Origin: Marinobacter guineae | Lineage (GTDB): Bacteria > Pseudomonadota > Gammaproteobacteria > Pseudomonadales > Oleiphilaceae | Length of the DNA: 64,000 nt | Direction: 5' to 3' | Assembly (NCBI RefSeq): GCF_002744735.1 | Contig: NZ_KZ319340.1 | Location: forward strand, 1,312,315 to 1,376,314 | In this document: piece by piece, positions 56,231 through 64,000 of the stretch | Layout: every line of letters begins with the position of its first letter | Position numbering within the stretch: the stretch's first letter is position 1 | Made by a program: the position numbers and the translations under genes | The notes under the pieces: model-generated | The model's database searches: none | Told to the model about the DNA's origin: nothing | What the model saw: only the letters and a program-made list of their open reading frames with translations

Positions 56231-56493
56231 GCACCATCCCCCCAAGGCAGGACCAGGTGGAAGACAAAGAGCGCCGTTTCTACGTCTGCGCTCCGTCCTC
56301 CATCTACCTGCAACTTCAGCAGGAAGCCATCCAACGCGGCACCGACCTGTGGACCCTCGGCGGTTCCGTCCTGCGCGCCTGGCTGGAGGCTGGCTGCCCG
56401 ACCTTTGGCACTCAGGACCAACCCCCTGAAAAGCCTTCGAGTCCGCCCCCGTCATCGTCACCACTCGCGCACGAAAAGGGGGCCGGGCAGTGA
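56227..56493 (+). CDS. phage hypothetical protein, 88 aa
   Basis: Overlaps the previous gene by 4 nt. The N-terminal half is folded (ERRFYVCAPSSIYLQLQQEAIQRG, possibly a ribbon-helix-helix-like segment), the C-terminal half is a Pro/Ser-rich tail. Last gene before the structured non-coding region. Function unknown; a small DNA-binding or copy-control role is possible. Confidence 0.6.
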   Translation: MSTIPPRQDQVEDKERRFYVCAPSSIYLQLQQEAIQRGTDLWTLGGSVLRAWLEAGCPTFGTQDQPPEKPSSPPPSSSPLAHEKGAGQ

Positions 56494-56840
56494 CCGCTGC
56501 AAGGCTGGCGCGCAGCGCCAGGGCCGCAGGCCCCCTGGCCTTGTGGCGGGCTCTGGCTGGTCCACAGTGCGCACGAAGAGTGGTGAGGATGTCGGGGGAG
56601 GACGGCCGCCCCTTGATTCCGAACCATGAGCACAGGAGGCAAGCGGAGCGCGGCAGGCGACAGGGATCGTTACCCGTAAGGGTGGCCACCTTAGTGGCCA
56701 GGAGCGCAGCGAGTAGAGCCCGCCCCGAAGGGGTCGCAAAACACCAGATTCAACGCCCTTCCTGATTTCCAACCTGGAAACGGAAGACAACCAGCAACAC
56801 AAGTAACAGCAACACCCAACGAAACCAGAGGACACACGCA
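56494..56840. other. 347-nt structured phage region, candidate replication origin/packaging signal
   Basis: Five short hairpins: CTGGCGC/GCGCCAG (56505-56521), GGGCC/GGCCC (56521-56533), ACCC/GGGT (56672-56683), GGCCAC/GTGGCC (56684-56699) and CCCC/GGGG (56723-56733). Filamentous phages keep a multi-hairpin intergenic region for plus- and minus-strand origins and packaging. No gene with a ribosome site is seen. Confidence 0.5.
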
Positions 56841-57137
56841 ATGGAAAACTACCTGAACCTCATGATCATCGGCGCCACCCGCTACGACATCGACGGCAAC
56901 CGGGGCGGTTCCCTGTGGGCCTACTCCCCCGCTGAAGCGGATGACGACAACCGAGTCGGAAACGAAGTCATGAAAATCGCCTGCGACTGGAAGCACATCG
57001 ACCAGCTGCGCAACCACGCCGAACGCCTCCCGGCCATGTTCACCGTCAAGGCCCAAATGAAAGCCGGGCAGGGCGGCAAGATCACCTTCAAGGCCCTGGA
57101 GCTCAAGCCCCAGGAACCCATCAAGAAAACCGCGTAA
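56841..57137 (+). CDS. inovirus ssDNA-binding protein (gV/DUF1293-like)
   Basis: A 98-residue protein starting MENYLNLMIIGATRYDIDG, with a beta-rich, aromatic-containing N-terminus and a basic C-terminal part (MFTVKAQMKAG...KKTA). It resembles the DUF1293 ssDNA-binding proteins of Pf-type phages, which coat the single-stranded genome before extrusion. Its position just before the coat genes is that of the Pf ssb gene. Confidence 0.75.
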   Translation: MENYLNLMIIGATRYDIDGNRGGSLWAYSPAEADDDNRVGNEVMKIACDWKHIDQLRNHAERLPAMFTVKAQMKAGQGGKITFKALELKPQEPIKKTA

Positions 57138-57176
57138 CCAGGACACGCAAGGCTGTCGGAAAAGGAGATCTAAACC

Positions 57177-57419
57177 ATGGTCGCAAAAGTCATACGCACC
57201 GAACTGGGCACAGAACGCCGCTGCACCAAGTGCAACGAGTACTGGCCCGAAGACTCCGAGTTCTTCTACAGCAGCAACGGGAAGATCCAGCAGCCCTGCA
57301 AAGCCTGTTACTGCGAACTGCCTTCCAGGAAAGCCCGGAAGGCCAACCAGGTGAAAGTGCAACGGATCAAACTGCCGCTGCACCTTCCCGCAAACATCAG
57401 CCTGAGGGCAAACGCGTGA
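57177..57419 (+). CDS. phage small zinc-ribbon-like protein
   Basis: An 80-residue basic protein with two Cys knuckles, CTKCNEYWP and CKACYC, 26 residues apart, forming a probable zinc ribbon; the C-terminus is Lys/Arg-rich. AAGGAG precedes the start. Similar treble-clef proteins occur in some phages but I do not know one in Pf itself. Overlaps the next gene by 4 nt. Confidence 0.65.
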   Translation: MVAKVIRTELGTERRCTKCNEYWPEDSEFFYSSNGKIQQPCKACYCELPSRKARKANQVKVQRIKLPLHLPANISLRANA

Positions 57420-57679
57420 CTCAGGCAAACACCGTCCAGAACTACCAATGCACCGGCACGCTGACCAGCGAAGTCATCAACGGCAGCGCGGTCATGGGCT
57501 GCAGCGGCGGTACCTGGACGGTTCAACAGATTCAGCAACAAGACATCGAAACGGTGTTTGCTGAATACCTCTCGCCTGATCCTGAAATGATCGGCCTGGT
57601 GATGGGTTCGGCCCTGGTCTTCTGGGCCATCGGAATCGCACTGAGCCGGGTTGTCCAGGTCATGCGGAAGGTCACTTAA
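57416..57679 (+). CDS. phage minor coat-type membrane protein, 87 aa
   Basis: Starts with GTG at 57416 inside the preceding stop. The N-terminal part has two Cys (YQCTGTL, MGCSGGTW) and is presumably extracytoplasmic; one membrane helix (MIGLVMGSALVFWAIGIALS) and a short basic end (RVVQVMRKVT) follow. The layout fits a virion minor protein or assembly protein placed just before the major coat gene. Confidence 0.7.
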   Translation: MTQANTVQNYQCTGTLTSEVINGSAVMGCSGGTWTVQQIQQQDIETVFAEYLSPDPEMIGLVMGSALVFWAIGIALSRVVQVMRKVT

Positions 57680-57699
57680 ACCAAACCGGAGAAAACGCT

Positions 57700-57969
57700 A
57701 TGTCTCAACTCATCGAAATGGAACAGCAAGAAAACGGCAAAACCTGGGGAATGGCCCGGGCTCGCTGGGGCCGCCGTGCCGCCAAACTCGGCACCGCCCT
57801 GGTGGCAGGCTTTGCAGCGGGTACCGCCGCCGCTGTGGACCACTCCGCCGCCATCGACGGCGCCTTCACCGACGGCTCCACCAACGTCACCACCGCCGTC
57901 ACTGGCGTGATTGCCCTGGTCGCCATCGTGACCGGCCTGGGCATGATCGTCAGCATCCTGCGCCGGTAA
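57700..57969 (+). CDS. major coat protein (CoaB/pVIII-like)
   Basis: An 89-residue precursor: basic leader (RARWGRRAAKLGTALVAGFAAG), cleavage probably after TAAA near residue 45, then a mature coat of about 44 residues with an acidic N-terminus (VDHSAAIDGAFTDG), a membrane helix (VTGVIALVAIVTGLGMIVSIL) and a basic end (RR). This is the standard pVIII plan. GGAGAAAACGCT precedes the ATG. Confidence 0.9.
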   Translation: MSQLIEMEQQENGKTWGMARARWGRRAAKLGTALVAGFAAGTAAAVDHSAAIDGAFTDGSTNVTTAVTGVIALVAIVTGLGMIVSILRR

Positions 57970-58037
57970 TGTTTACCGGAGTCCTCATTGGGGCCCTCTG
58001 GGCCTCGATGTTTGCCCTCGGATACAACGGCAACTAA
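57969..58037 (+). CDS. 22-residue hydrophobic minor coat peptide (pVII/pIX-like)
   Basis: A tiny gene whose ATG shares a base with the coat stop (TAATG). The peptide MFTGVLIGALWASMFALGYN is a single hydrophobic helix. Filamentous phages carry one or two tiny tip proteins of 30 or so residues; position between the coat gene and the central terminator fits. Confidence 0.65.
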   Translation: MFTGVLIGALWASMFALGYNGN

Positions 58038-58046
58038 CGCAAACCC

Positions 58047-58073
58047 AGAGGGCCGGCCATCCGGCCCTCTTTC
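58047..58073 (+). terminator. central phage terminator after the coat genes
   Basis: Ten-bp stem AGAGGGCCGG/CCGGCCCTCT, loop CCAT, then TTCATT. A terminator behind the major coat gene is conserved in filamentous phages and keeps coat mRNA in excess. Confidence 0.85.
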
Positions 58074-58087
58074 ATTCGGTCACCGCC

Positions 58088-59413
58088 ATGGCACGCATTC
58101 ACCAACACCTGATCACCCTGGCCCTGTGCCTGCTCTCTGTTCCGGCGCTTGCGGGTTACGACTGGAAACATAACGGAACCTATCCCTATTCCACCGCGAA
58201 CAGCGCCTGTGCTGCGTACTATTCCGAGGCCGGTCAGTCCTATCATCACCTCGACATCAAACAGACGAATTCCAACCCGGACGGATCGGCAAGCTACACC
58301 TGTGTCGCTTATAACAAGCTCGACCAATTTTTGGGCATCGTGACCATCTACAAGAACGGCGCCGAGTGCCCGGCCTTCATGCACGAACCCGACCCGGTTA
58401 CCGGACGGCAGCCCGTCGGTGAATGTGGCTGTGAGCAAGGTTGGGTTGACGTTGGCGAGGGCGAGAACCCGCGATGCCAGCTCCAGGAAGAAAAAGAAGA
58501 CTGCGCCGAAAAAGGCGAGTACTACGAACAGGGCGGATACTGTGCCCCGGAATGCGCCTCCGGTTCCGCCCTCGGAAGCGTCTGCCTGGATGACCCCACC
58601 TCCGAATGCACCTCGGAATCTGAGGATTACGTCGGCAGTATCGGGTTTGGTGACCAGCAATCCTCCGTCTGCGGTGATAACCAATGCCCCAACGGCGGGG
58701 ACTATGCGTTCAAACAGGACAGTGACGGCAACTATCAGGCCCAGTGCCTGCCGGGAGACGCAAACCCGCCGAAATGCCCCTCCGGATCGGTGGTTGTCGT
58801 CGGTTCGGACGATACCACCTTCCAGTGCGCCCAGATCAACAAAGACCAGCCCGACGGCGAAACCGACAACCCCGACGGTGACAGTGATGGCGATGGAGAG
58901 GCCGACACCAACGGCATGGCCAAACAGCTCCAGGAAATCATCAAGAACCAGGAGGAAGGGAACAGCAACACCAACAACATCAACGAAACCCTCAAGGGCA
59001 TCGGCAAGAACATTAAGGACGGCACCCAATCCATTACCGACGCCATCGGCAACATCCCCGGCGGAGGGGGCGGAGGCAGTGGTGATGGGACGGGTGACGG
59101 AGAAACCCCGGACCCTGTCACCTGGAGCGGTGAGCCCATCGACACCGAACTGACTGACCCGACCGAAGAGTACGACCAGGTCATGGCCGACTACCAGGCC
59201 AAGCTCAACGACATCAAAGGCGAAGTCCAGTCCATGTTCAGCACCAACCTGACCGGGGGCGGTTCCGTCGACGACAACACCAAAACCATCATGGGCGTGG
59301 ACGTCAACTTCTCCCTGAATCGTTTCTTGCCGGGTCTCGACATCCTCGGGGCCATCGTCCTGTTCTGCGCCGCGTTCATCAGCGCCGGCATCCTGTTCAC
59401 CTCAAGGGGGTAA
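58088..59413 (+). CDS. adsorption protein (pIII/CoaA-like)
   Basis: A 441-residue secreted membrane-anchored protein: signal peptide (MARIHQHLITLALCLLSVPALA), Cys-rich N-terminal domains (about 25-250; CGCEQGW, CAPECASGS), an acidic Asp/Gly linker (DNPDGDSDGDGEAD), a Gly stretch (PGGGGGGSGDG), and a C-terminal membrane helix (ILGAIVLFCAAFISAGILF). This is the plan of filamentous phage receptor-binding pIII. The N-domains fix host range, probably through a pilus. Confidence 0.88.
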   Translation: MARIHQHLITLALCLLSVPALAGYDWKHNGTYPYSTANSACAAYYSEAGQSYHHLDIKQTNSNPDGSASYTCVAYNKLDQFLGIVTIYKNGAECPAFMHEPDPVTGRQPVGECGCEQGWVDVGEGENPRCQLQEEKEDCAEKGEYYEQGGYCAPECASGSALGSVCLDDPTSECTSESEDYVGSIGFGDQQSSVCGDNQCPNGGDYAFKQDSDGNYQAQCLPGDANPPKCPSGSVVVVGSDDTTFQCAQINKDQPDGETDNPDGDSDGDGEADTNGMAKQLQEIIKNQEEGNSNTNNINETLKGIGKNIKDGTQSITDAIGNIPGGGGGGSGDGTGDGETPDPVTWSGEPIDTELTDPTEEYDQVMADYQAKLNDIKGEVQSMFSTNLTGGGSVDDNTKTIMGVDVNFSLNRFLPGLDILGAIVLFCAAFISAGILFTSRG

Positions 59414-59418
59414 TCACC

Positions 59419-59739
59419 ATGGAATTCATCGCCAACTTCTTCGACGCCATCTGGGCCTTCTTCGACAGCATCCCGGCCCTGATCGACGACTGGATGGTCA
59501 AGGCTGGCGCCTGGTTCGTCATCGCCGCCACCAAGGCCAAGATCGCCTTCATCGGCTTTAGCTGGGACGTCGCCCAGGAAGTCCTGAGCCAGCTCAACGT
59601 CTCCGACACCATCGAAACCTACTGGGGCCAGCTCGACAGCCAGGTGCTGGGCGTGGCCACGTACCTGAAACTCCCGGAGGCCTTCAACATGATCATCAAT
59701 GCCAGAGTCACCCGCTACGTCATGGACGTCATCGGCTAA
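59419..59739 (+). CDS. minor coat pVI-like protein (DUF2523)
   Basis: A 106-residue protein with hydrophobic helices (NFFDAIWAFFDSIPALIDDW, AGAWFVIAATKAKIAFIGF) and a C-terminal AFNMIINARVTRYVMD, the pattern of DUF2523 / pVI tip proteins. It lies 5 nt after the pIII-like gene and before zot, the same place as in Pf and CTX-type phages. Confidence 0.85.
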   Translation: MEFIANFFDAIWAFFDSIPALIDDWMVKAGAWFVIAATKAKIAFIGFSWDVAQEVLSQLNVSDTIETYWGQLDSQVLGVATYLKLPEAFNMIINARVTRYVMDVIG

Positions 59740-59752
59740 GGAGCAGTAACCC

Positions 59753-60967
59753 ATGAGCATCGTCATCCACCACGGCCACCCAGGTTCCTACAAGTCCTTC
59801 GGCGTCCTCCAGCGCCACGCCATCCCCGCCCTCAAGGAAGGGCGCACCGTCGTCACCAACATAAGAGGCTTCGACTCACTCGAAAAAGTCGAGGACGCCC
59901 TGAACGAAACCCTCCCCGAAGAGGCGGCCATCCTGAATGTGAATACCGAAGGCCGGGACGAAAAGGACTACATGGCCCGCTGGTTCCACTGGGCCCCACA
60001 AGGCGCCATGGTCATCATCGACGAAGCCCAGGCCATCTACCCGGCCAAGCGCAAGGACTTCAAGCCGGAGAACCTGGATTACCCAGGCGGCGCTGACCAG
60101 GCCAAACAGGACGAACGCCCCGCCGACATGTTCGAAGCCTACGACATGCACCGGCACTACAACTGGGACGTCTTCCTGTGCACCCCGAACATATCCAAGG
60201 TCCACATGGACATCCGACAGGCCGCCCAGGTGGCCTTCCGTCATTACTCCATGGGCGAACTGCTGCCCTGGAAAAAGGGCAAATGGAGGGAGGTTGAACA
60301 TGATCCGGAAAACAACGGCAAAGCCAAAAGCCATGCATACGGTGTCCCGAAAGAATACAAATCGGACCCAACGATCTTCGCCACCTACCAGAGCACAAAG
60401 ACCGGCGACCATCAGTCCAATCAAGGACCCCAAAGCGTTTTTAAAGATAAACGCGTTGTGGGTTATCTTTCGCTGTCAGTTATTTCTCTACTGGTGTTTG
60501 CCTACCTTGCGGTCAGCATCTTCCAGAGGGAAAGAGCTTACAGCCCGGTTGATCCGGCGGATATTCAGAGTATCGATGCGGCTGGGCCTGATGCTCTGTC
60601 TGATGGTCGTGATGTCCGCGATCCTCAGGCTGATCCTGAGAACGGCGGTCGCCTAGCCCAGGACAGACACCCCCACCCCTTCCAGGATGCCGCCCTCAGA
60701 ATTGCCGGCAACGTCAATCACGCCTACCTGTTCCACGGCCAGGATCGCCAGGGCGACTTCTCCCTGACCCAACGGGACCTGTTCAGCTACGGCTACCGCG
60801 TGCTCTACCTGCGCCCCTGCTACGCCCAGCTCTGGTGGGAAGGGGAAAAGGTCCAGGACATCTTCTGCCAGCGTGACCGCATAAGAGAACCCGACCCACG
60901 ACCACAGATCGAGCCGGACACCTACGCGTTGCCCAACCCCTTAATGAAAGCCAAGGAAGAGGCGTAG
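59753..60967 (+). CDS. zot: Zot/pI assembly ATPase
   Basis: A 404-residue morphogenesis ATPase of the Zot family that drives virion extrusion through the envelope. Walker A is HHGHPGSYKSFG and Walker B is AMVIIDEAQAIYP. The cytoplasmic ATPase part runs to about residue 235; one membrane helix follows (YLSLSVISLLVFAYLAVSIF, about 238-257), then a periplasmic tail with two Cys (RPCYAQLWW, IFCQRDR). It begins 13 nt after the pVI-like gene. Confidence 0.92.
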   Translation: MSIVIHHGHPGSYKSFGVLQRHAIPALKEGRTVVTNIRGFDSLEKVEDALNETLPEEAAILNVNTEGRDEKDYMARWFHWAPQGAMVIIDEAQAIYPAKRKDFKPENLDYPGGADQAKQDERPADMFEAYDMHRHYNWDVFLCTPNISKVHMDIRQAAQVAFRHYSMGELLPWKKGKWREVEHDPENNGKAKSHAYGVPKEYKSDPTIFATYQSTKTGDHQSNQGPQSVFKDKRVVGYLSLSVISLLVFAYLAVSIFQRERAYSPVDPADIQSIDAAGPDALSDGRDVRDPQADPENGGRLAQDRHPHPFQDAALRIAGNVNHAYLFHGQDRQGDFSLTQRDLFSYGYRVLYLRPCYAQLWWEGEKVQDIFCQRDRIREPDPRPQIEPDTYALPNPLMKAKEEA

Positions 60968-61097
60968 CCCGCGGACGGCCGCGACGATGGCGAGGAGCGG
61001 CAGGGAGCGGGCGGAGCCCGGAGACGTCCCTGTAACACGTCTCATAGGAAACGACGACAGTCGATTTACAACCACAGAGAACCACAGTGAGCCACAC

Positions 61098-62363
61098 ATG
61101 ACGATTCGAGACTTTGAACGCATCGATGTAGAAACCGGCGAAATCGGGAAAGGGAACCTGTTTATCGGTCCCGAAGGTCAGCAGGTGAACCTGGGCAAGG
61201 TCAACGTCCTCTGGACCGGCGTTGATACCGTCCGGCAATTGTTCCAGGGACGACTCAAACCGGAAATCCTCGCGGACATCGCCACGGAATACGAATCCGG
61301 CTACGACGCCACCTTGACCATCCGAAACATCCCGTTCCGGCTCCAGTCCGGTAGGCGAGGGGGGTTTAAATACATCCTGCAAAACCGGGAATACGGCCTG
61401 ACGATCCTGCTCCAGAACTTCTACGCCGAAGCCGATACCCAGGGCACGCACGTCAAGATCGAAACGTCCCCCCGCTGGCTCTACGAACGCTCCAGCCAGG
61501 AGATTCACGACGAATTGGCAGAGTGGGGCATGTACTTCCTGAAAGGGATCAAACCCGTTGGCATTGCCCTACACCTGGCCGTCGACTTCCAGGGCTGGGA
61601 ACCATCCCAGGATCTGCCGCAGCACTTCGTCACCCGCGCCAAAACCGTCAGCGTCCACAACGGGATCAGTGACCTGCACTTCAAGGGCCTGGAAGGCTCC
61701 ACCGTCAACGGACGAGGCGAAACCTACACCTTCGGCAAGGCCAACAGCCTGCAGGTGTGCCTCTACGACAAATCCAGGGAAATCGACGTCTCCGACAAGC
61801 GTGCCTTCATGGAAAGCATCTGGGAATGCGCCAGCAACGAAGAGTGCTTCCCGGACACCTGCTATGACCCGGAGAAGCCCGTCTGGCGCCTGGAAATCCG
61901 GTTCCATCACCGGATCGTCAACGAGATCTCCCAGGGCACGCCCAACATGAAGCCCATCTACACCTTCATGGATGCGGTACCGCACCTGACCGGCCTCTGG
62001 AAATACGCCCTCCAGGGCAACCGCTACGAAGTCAGGCGGGAATGGGTACACCCCATCTGGACCAAGCTCCGGGAAGACATCGGCTTCGGCTATTCAGCCC
62101 CGGATCTGCTCTACAAACGCGCAAAAAAGGAACCCGGTTGCGGCAACGAAAAGAACGTCTCCCTGGCCTTTGGCAATCTCCTGTCCATATACGCACGCAA
62201 CCGGTTTAACCCTCGTCAGGCCTGGGACTGTCTCAAAAAATCCGGACTCTGGGAGGACCTGTGCGCCTATTACCGGCGACGGGAAATCTATGAAAACGAG
62301 CTGTTCCAGCTCGTCCAGGATGGACTGATAAGACGACGACTGCTGACCAAGGTGGCCGCATGA
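61098..62363 (+). CDS. inovirus replication initiation protein
   Basis: A 421-residue rolling-circle-type initiator of the Pf Rep/RstA kind. The start at 61098 follows the phage non-coding gap of 130 nt after zot; the in-frame ATG at 60987 is in non-coding-like sequence. Features: IALHLAVDFQGWEP, WRLEIRFHHRIVNEI, and a His/Tyr-containing centre. It nicks the double-stranded form to start plus-strand synthesis. In Pf prophages rep also sits between zot and the integrase. Overlaps the integrase gene by 4 nt. Confidence 0.85.
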   Translation: MTIRDFERIDVETGEIGKGNLFIGPEGQQVNLGKVNVLWTGVDTVRQLFQGRLKPEILADIATEYESGYDATLTIRNIPFRLQSGRRGGFKYILQNREYGLTILLQNFYAEADTQGTHVKIETSPRWLYERSSQEIHDELAEWGMYFLKGIKPVGIALHLAVDFQGWEPSQDLPQHFVTRAKTVSVHNGISDLHFKGLEGSTVNGRGETYTFGKANSLQVCLYDKSREIDVSDKRAFMESIWECASNEECFPDTCYDPEKPVWRLEIRFHHRIVNEISQGTPNMKPIYTFMDAVPHLTGLWKYALQGNRYEVRREWVHPIWTKLREDIGFGYSAPDLLYKRAKKEPGCGNEKNVSLAFGNLLSIYARNRFNPRQAWDCLKKSGLWEDLCAYYRRREIYENELFQLVQDGLIRRRLLTKVAA

Positions 62364-63343
62364 TCAAGAAACTACCGTCGGGACGATGGCAGGTAGACCT
62401 GCGCACGGATGGCCGTGGCTCTAAGCGCATCCGGAAAAGTTTTGATTCGAAGGCAGAGGCAAAGCGCTTCGAAACCTTCGTTTTGGCCAAGCGTGCAGAA
62501 GGGCGAGAGTGGAACCCGACGAAAGCCGACAACCGAACTTTGAAGCAGTTGATCAACCTATGGTTCAACGCGAAGGGTGTTCATCTGAAAGACGGTGAAC
62601 GGAGAAAGCGGTGTCTCGATGCGATGGCCGAATTCATGGGCAACCCGATTGCTAGGACCGTAAAACCCGCATCCTTCCTGGCATACCGCGCCCATAAGAT
62701 CCAGAAAGGGGCCAGCAAGAAAACGCTGAACAACCACCTGGGCTACCTCAACGCGGTCTACAACCAACTGCACCGGCTGAACGAGATCGACTACGAAAAC
62801 CCCATCAGGAAGGTCGAGATGATCCGCCTGGATGAACGGGAGCTATCCTGGCTTACGGTCGAGCAGATCCGCCACCTACTCAAAACCATCGAGGAATTCA
62901 GCCACAACCCGCACGTCCACCTTCTAACAAGGATTTGCCTGGCAACCGGCGCAAGGTGGGGAGAGGCTGAGAATCTGCAGCTACGCCACGTCCAGGAGGG
63001 GAAGCTCACGTTCGTGAACACTAAAAGCGGAAAGTCGAGATCCGTTCCTGTGAGCAAAGAACTGTTTGAGGAAATTGGAAAGCATCTGAAAGAGCATGGA
63101 TGTTTCAGCTTTTCGCTATCGGCGTTCCGGCGTGCACTTGATAGATCATGTATCGCGTTACCACCAGGTCAAGCTGCACACGTGTTAAGGCACACTTTTG
63201 CCAGTCATTTTGTCATGAACGGCGGGGATATTTTGTCTCTTCAACGAATTCTTGGCCATTCGTCTGTCGGTATAACAATGAGATACGCTCATTTATCAAA
63301 AGGTTATTTGAGCGCAGCCGTGGGCCTTGGACCCCGGTATTGA
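62360..63343 (+). CDS. int: tyrosine recombinase/integrase
   Basis: A 327-residue phage integrase. N-terminal arm-type domain (KLPSGRWQVDLRTDGRGSKRIRK), SAM-like core-binding domain (about 60-150), and catalytic domain with the Arg in ATGARWGEAENL, Lys in TKSGKSRSVPVS, His-x-x-Arg in HVLRHTF, His in LGHSSVGITMRY and the Tyr of MRYAHLSKGY. Coupled to rep (ATGA). Expected to integrate the phage at ssrA; codon use becomes more AT-rich toward its 3' end. Confidence 0.93.
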   Translation: MIKKLPSGRWQVDLRTDGRGSKRIRKSFDSKAEAKRFETFVLAKRAEGREWNPTKADNRTLKQLINLWFNAKGVHLKDGERRKRCLDAMAEFMGNPIARTVKPASFLAYRAHKIQKGASKKTLNNHLGYLNAVYNQLHRLNEIDYENPIRKVEMIRLDERELSWLTVEQIRHLLKTIEEFSHNPHVHLLTRICLATGARWGEAENLQLRHVQEGKLTFVNTKSGKSRSVPVSKELFEEIGKHLKEHGCFSFSLSAFRRALDRSCIALPPGQAAHVLRHTFASHFVMNGGDILSLQRILGHSSVGITMRYAHLSKGYLSAAVGLGPRY

Positions 63344-63357
63344 AAATGCTGCAGACT

Positions 63358-63990
63358 CTAGCGCTTAGCTTTGAGCGAAATCCTATTTTTCCATTCCTCT
63401 GGTGCGTGGGTAAGTATGGCAAGGGTTGCCCGGGGTGGTAGGTGGTGCTGAAGCACCGTTTCAACGATCGAGATGTCCTTTTTATTGATGTCGAGGTTGT
63501 GTTTGATGTCGAGAATTCTTCTTCTGAACATTGCCACGCCGTCGGGTCCCGGTTGTTTTAAAGAGCCCTCATCGTCCAAAGACTCCGAAATTGCATCTTC
63601 GAAGTTTTTGTAAAGTACGTACTCATTGATGAACCCGTTTACCTCTTTCTCTATGACAGTCGAATCGAAGTCTATGTTTTTTACTAACCCTGTTTCGAAT
63701 AGGTATCTATGGAAATTCGCGCACTTTTCTAAGCCTAGACTTATAGTGCGATATCGGTTTGTAATCTCTCTGATAAATTTGATCTGATCGGAAAGAAGTT
63801 CATCTTTCTTCGACCTCTCAATCGGCATTATTACCAGTCCAACGTTCATCTCCATTGAAGCTATTTTGTGTTCAATCGTTTCTAAAGCAGCTTGTGATAA
63901 CCGGAAATTTTCTTTCGATACCTCAGAGAGAATAGCATTCTTCATTGATTCAATTGCGCTTGAAATCGATTTGAGTGTCACTTCCAGCAA
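63358..63990 (-). CDS. hypothetical helical cargo protein, possibly running past the window end
   Basis: 210 or more residues, AT-rich. The frame is open from the window edge; TTG at 63990 and ATG at 63945 are possible starts. It is nearly all helical and charged (SKENFRLSQAALETIEHKIAS, KKDELLSDQIKFIREITNRY), without membrane segments or cysteine clusters. It faces the integrase, 14 nt between stops. Its place between integrase and the expected right attachment site is where Pf-like prophages carry cargo such as TA or defence genes. No family recognised. Confidence 0.6.
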   Translation of the reverse strand: MLEVTLKSISSAIESMKNAILSEVSKENFRLSQAALETIEHKIASMEMNVGLVIMPIERSKKDELLSDQIKFIREITNRYRTISLGLEKCANFHRYLFETGLVKNIDFDSTVIEKEVNGFINEYVLYKNFEDAISESLDDEGSLKQPGPDGVAMFRRRILDIKHNLDINKKDISIVETVLQHHLPPRATLAILTHAPEEWKNRISLKAKR

Positions 63991-64000
63991 GCCTGCTTGA

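Noticed and set aside
55198..58037. CRISPR array or tandem repeats in the prophage
   Set aside because: No regularly spaced identical repeats are present; the repetitive look comes from GC-rich hairpins.
60968..61097. N-terminal extension of the replication protein from the ATG at 60987
   Set aside because: The extra codons are Arg/Gly-rich and read like structured non-coding DNA; the ATG at 61098 begins a normal soluble protein.
63344..64000. Right attachment site with a second copy of the ssrA tail
   Set aside because: I searched for the TGGTGGAGACGGCGGG tail on both strands in this stretch and did not find it; the site must be outside the window.

Overview
The window reads as chromosome of a marine gammaproteobacterium, most likely Marinobacter or a near relative. 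The gene set (PQQ alcohol oxidation with ercA/ercS, a guanidine operon, NhaD, Mqo, sulfite dehydrogenase), the GC-rich codon use and the protein sequences fit; this genus call is an inference from memory of the families, not a database match.

Layout. 1-3149: end of a cytochrome c, a periplasmic binding protein and a PQQ-dependent alcohol dehydrogenase (ExaA/PedH type). 3237-15880: a guanidine-nitrogen block. A minus-strand operon encodes two carboxyguanidine deiminase-type subunits, a carboxylase of the urea/guanidine carboxylase family and an ABC binding protein. It is led by a guanidine-I (ykkC) riboswitch, and a second guanidine-I riboswitch leads the detached permease-ATPase pair. In between lie an alpha/beta hydrolase, a type III glutamine synthetase, an Ada-like methyltransferase and a TetR regulator. 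16266-26145: aldehyde dehydrogenase, pqqABCDE, an S9 peptidase, ercA and ercS, which with the first block make an alcohol -> aldehyde -> acid route plus its cofactor and regulator. 26276-46390: mostly housekeeping genes (fumC, chrA, msrA/msrB, sorAB-like, CaCA antiporter, nhaD, mqo, cheV, exoD, SDR) and one unusual set: an ATP-grasp protein, a 674-residue protein with a possible Cys-His-Asn site, a ThDP enzyme and a lipoprotein. 46451-48100: a dead IS66 element. 48247-49572: a CNNM/CorC protein.

From about 49825 to beyond the window end lies an integrated element. Its left end is what looks like the 3' tail of ssrA (tmRNA). It carries a type II toxin-antitoxin pair, a truncated SRAP gene next to IS21-like end repeats, an AT-rich three-gene cassette containing a metallo-beta-lactamase-fold protein (candidate defence module), and a complete Pf-like filamentous prophage. 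The phage order is C repressor, Cro/Xis-like protein, small early genes, a five-hairpin non-coding region, ssDNA-binding protein, coat proteins, terminator, adsorption protein, pVI-like protein, Zot, replication initiator and tyrosine integrase. One AT-rich cargo gene follows. The second attachment site and the intact ssrA should lie to the right of the window.

The strongest candidates for undescribed biology are the MBL-containing three-gene cassette (52005-54400) and the ATP-grasp / Cys-His-Asn / ThDP operon (38108-43136).
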